Of a DNA stretch of 64,000 nucleotides, positions 63,949-64,000 are shown in pieces. The stretch is from NCBI GenBank assembly GCA_963704585.1, contig OY969919.1, positions 2,418,001 to 2,482,000 on the forward strand. The letters run 5' to 3'. A model generated the notes under the pieces. The model worked only from the letters and a program-made list of their open reading frames with translations. It did no database searches and had not been told where the DNA came from. The stretch comes from Bog-756 sp963704585 (GTDB lineage: Bacteria > Actinomycetota > Acidimicrobiia > Acidimicrobiales > RAAP-2). The translations under genes were made by a program, and so were the position numbers. Position 1 is the stretch's first letter. Each line of letters opens with the position of its first letter.

Positions 63949-64000
63949 ATGACCGTCGGAATCACGGAACTGCCTCCCGAGGGCATGCAACTCGGCGGCG
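63949..64000 (+). CDS. Start of a gene cut by the window edge
   Basis: ATG at 63949, with GGAGGAG eight bases upstream, begins MTVGITELPPEGMQLGG and runs off the window. Too short to identify. Confidence 0.5.
   Translation, partial: MTVGITELPPEGMQLGG

Noticed and set aside
1..64000. CRISPR array
   Set aside because: No regularly spaced repeats of 25-40 bases with unique spacers were seen; the arrays found are 12-bp and 21-25-bp tandem repeats without spacers.

Overview
The window is 64 kb of GC-rich actinobacterial chromosome. A mycothiol glycosyltransferase (MshA), an RsiG-type c-di-GMP anti-sigma protein, a nickel superoxide dismutase with its protease, GTG starts and many 4-base GTGA/ATGA gene overlaps all point to Actinobacteria. 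The split cytochrome oxidase cluster and the compact rex-hem cluster suggest an Acidimicrobiia-like lineage; that placement is inference.

Region 1 (1-16.6 kb) is respiratory. An ECF sigma factor (3770-4348) diverges from a three-gene set encoding a membrane/SCO fusion, a lipoprotein and a zf-HC2 anti-sigma-like protein. A PsiE-like protein and heme O synthase (ctaB) follow. A coupled set encodes a TlpA-like thioredoxin, a second SCO protein and a membrane-anchored protein. The minus-strand aa3-type oxidase cluster has two CtaG proteins, a cupredoxin, subunits II, I and III, and an unlisted 39-residue peptide gene.

Region 2 (16,808-40,701) is an integrated element in the 3' half of a tRNA-Lys gene. 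A 44-bp perfect direct repeat marks both ends, and a 20-bp arm-type repeat lies just inside each end. The right end has a rep-xis-int module like that of actinomycete integrative elements (pSAM2 type). The interior is a mosaic: a 2079-residue secreted Rhs/YD protein with a 14-repeat cysteine-paired N-terminal region, two orphan Rhs tips with a shared leader, small downstream genes that could encode immunity proteins, a MobF relaxase cut off by an IS21-family element, a beheaded tyrosine recombinase, and a 1244-residue primase/P-loop/tyrosine-recombinase fusion. Repeats and palindromes lie in the non-coding stretches.

Region 3 (40.8-54.4 kb) is chromosomal: a YVTN-type lipoprotein, a class V aminotransferase, a DksA-like zinc finger protein, a coupled operon (DegT-like enzyme with His in place of Lys, amidohydrolase, SDR) beside a MarR regulator, sodN/sodX, the RsiG homologue, mshA with a YbjN-like gene, and proC.

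Region 4 (54.4-64 kb) is a SAM-hydrolase-like gene, the redox repressor rex, and tetrapyrrole synthesis in pathway order: hemA, hemC, cobA, hemD, hemB, hemL. Together with ctaB and the oxidase cluster this supplies heme for respiration. Single-base frameshifts break sodN, hemA and hemL. They look like sequence errors, but this cannot be settled from the sequence alone.
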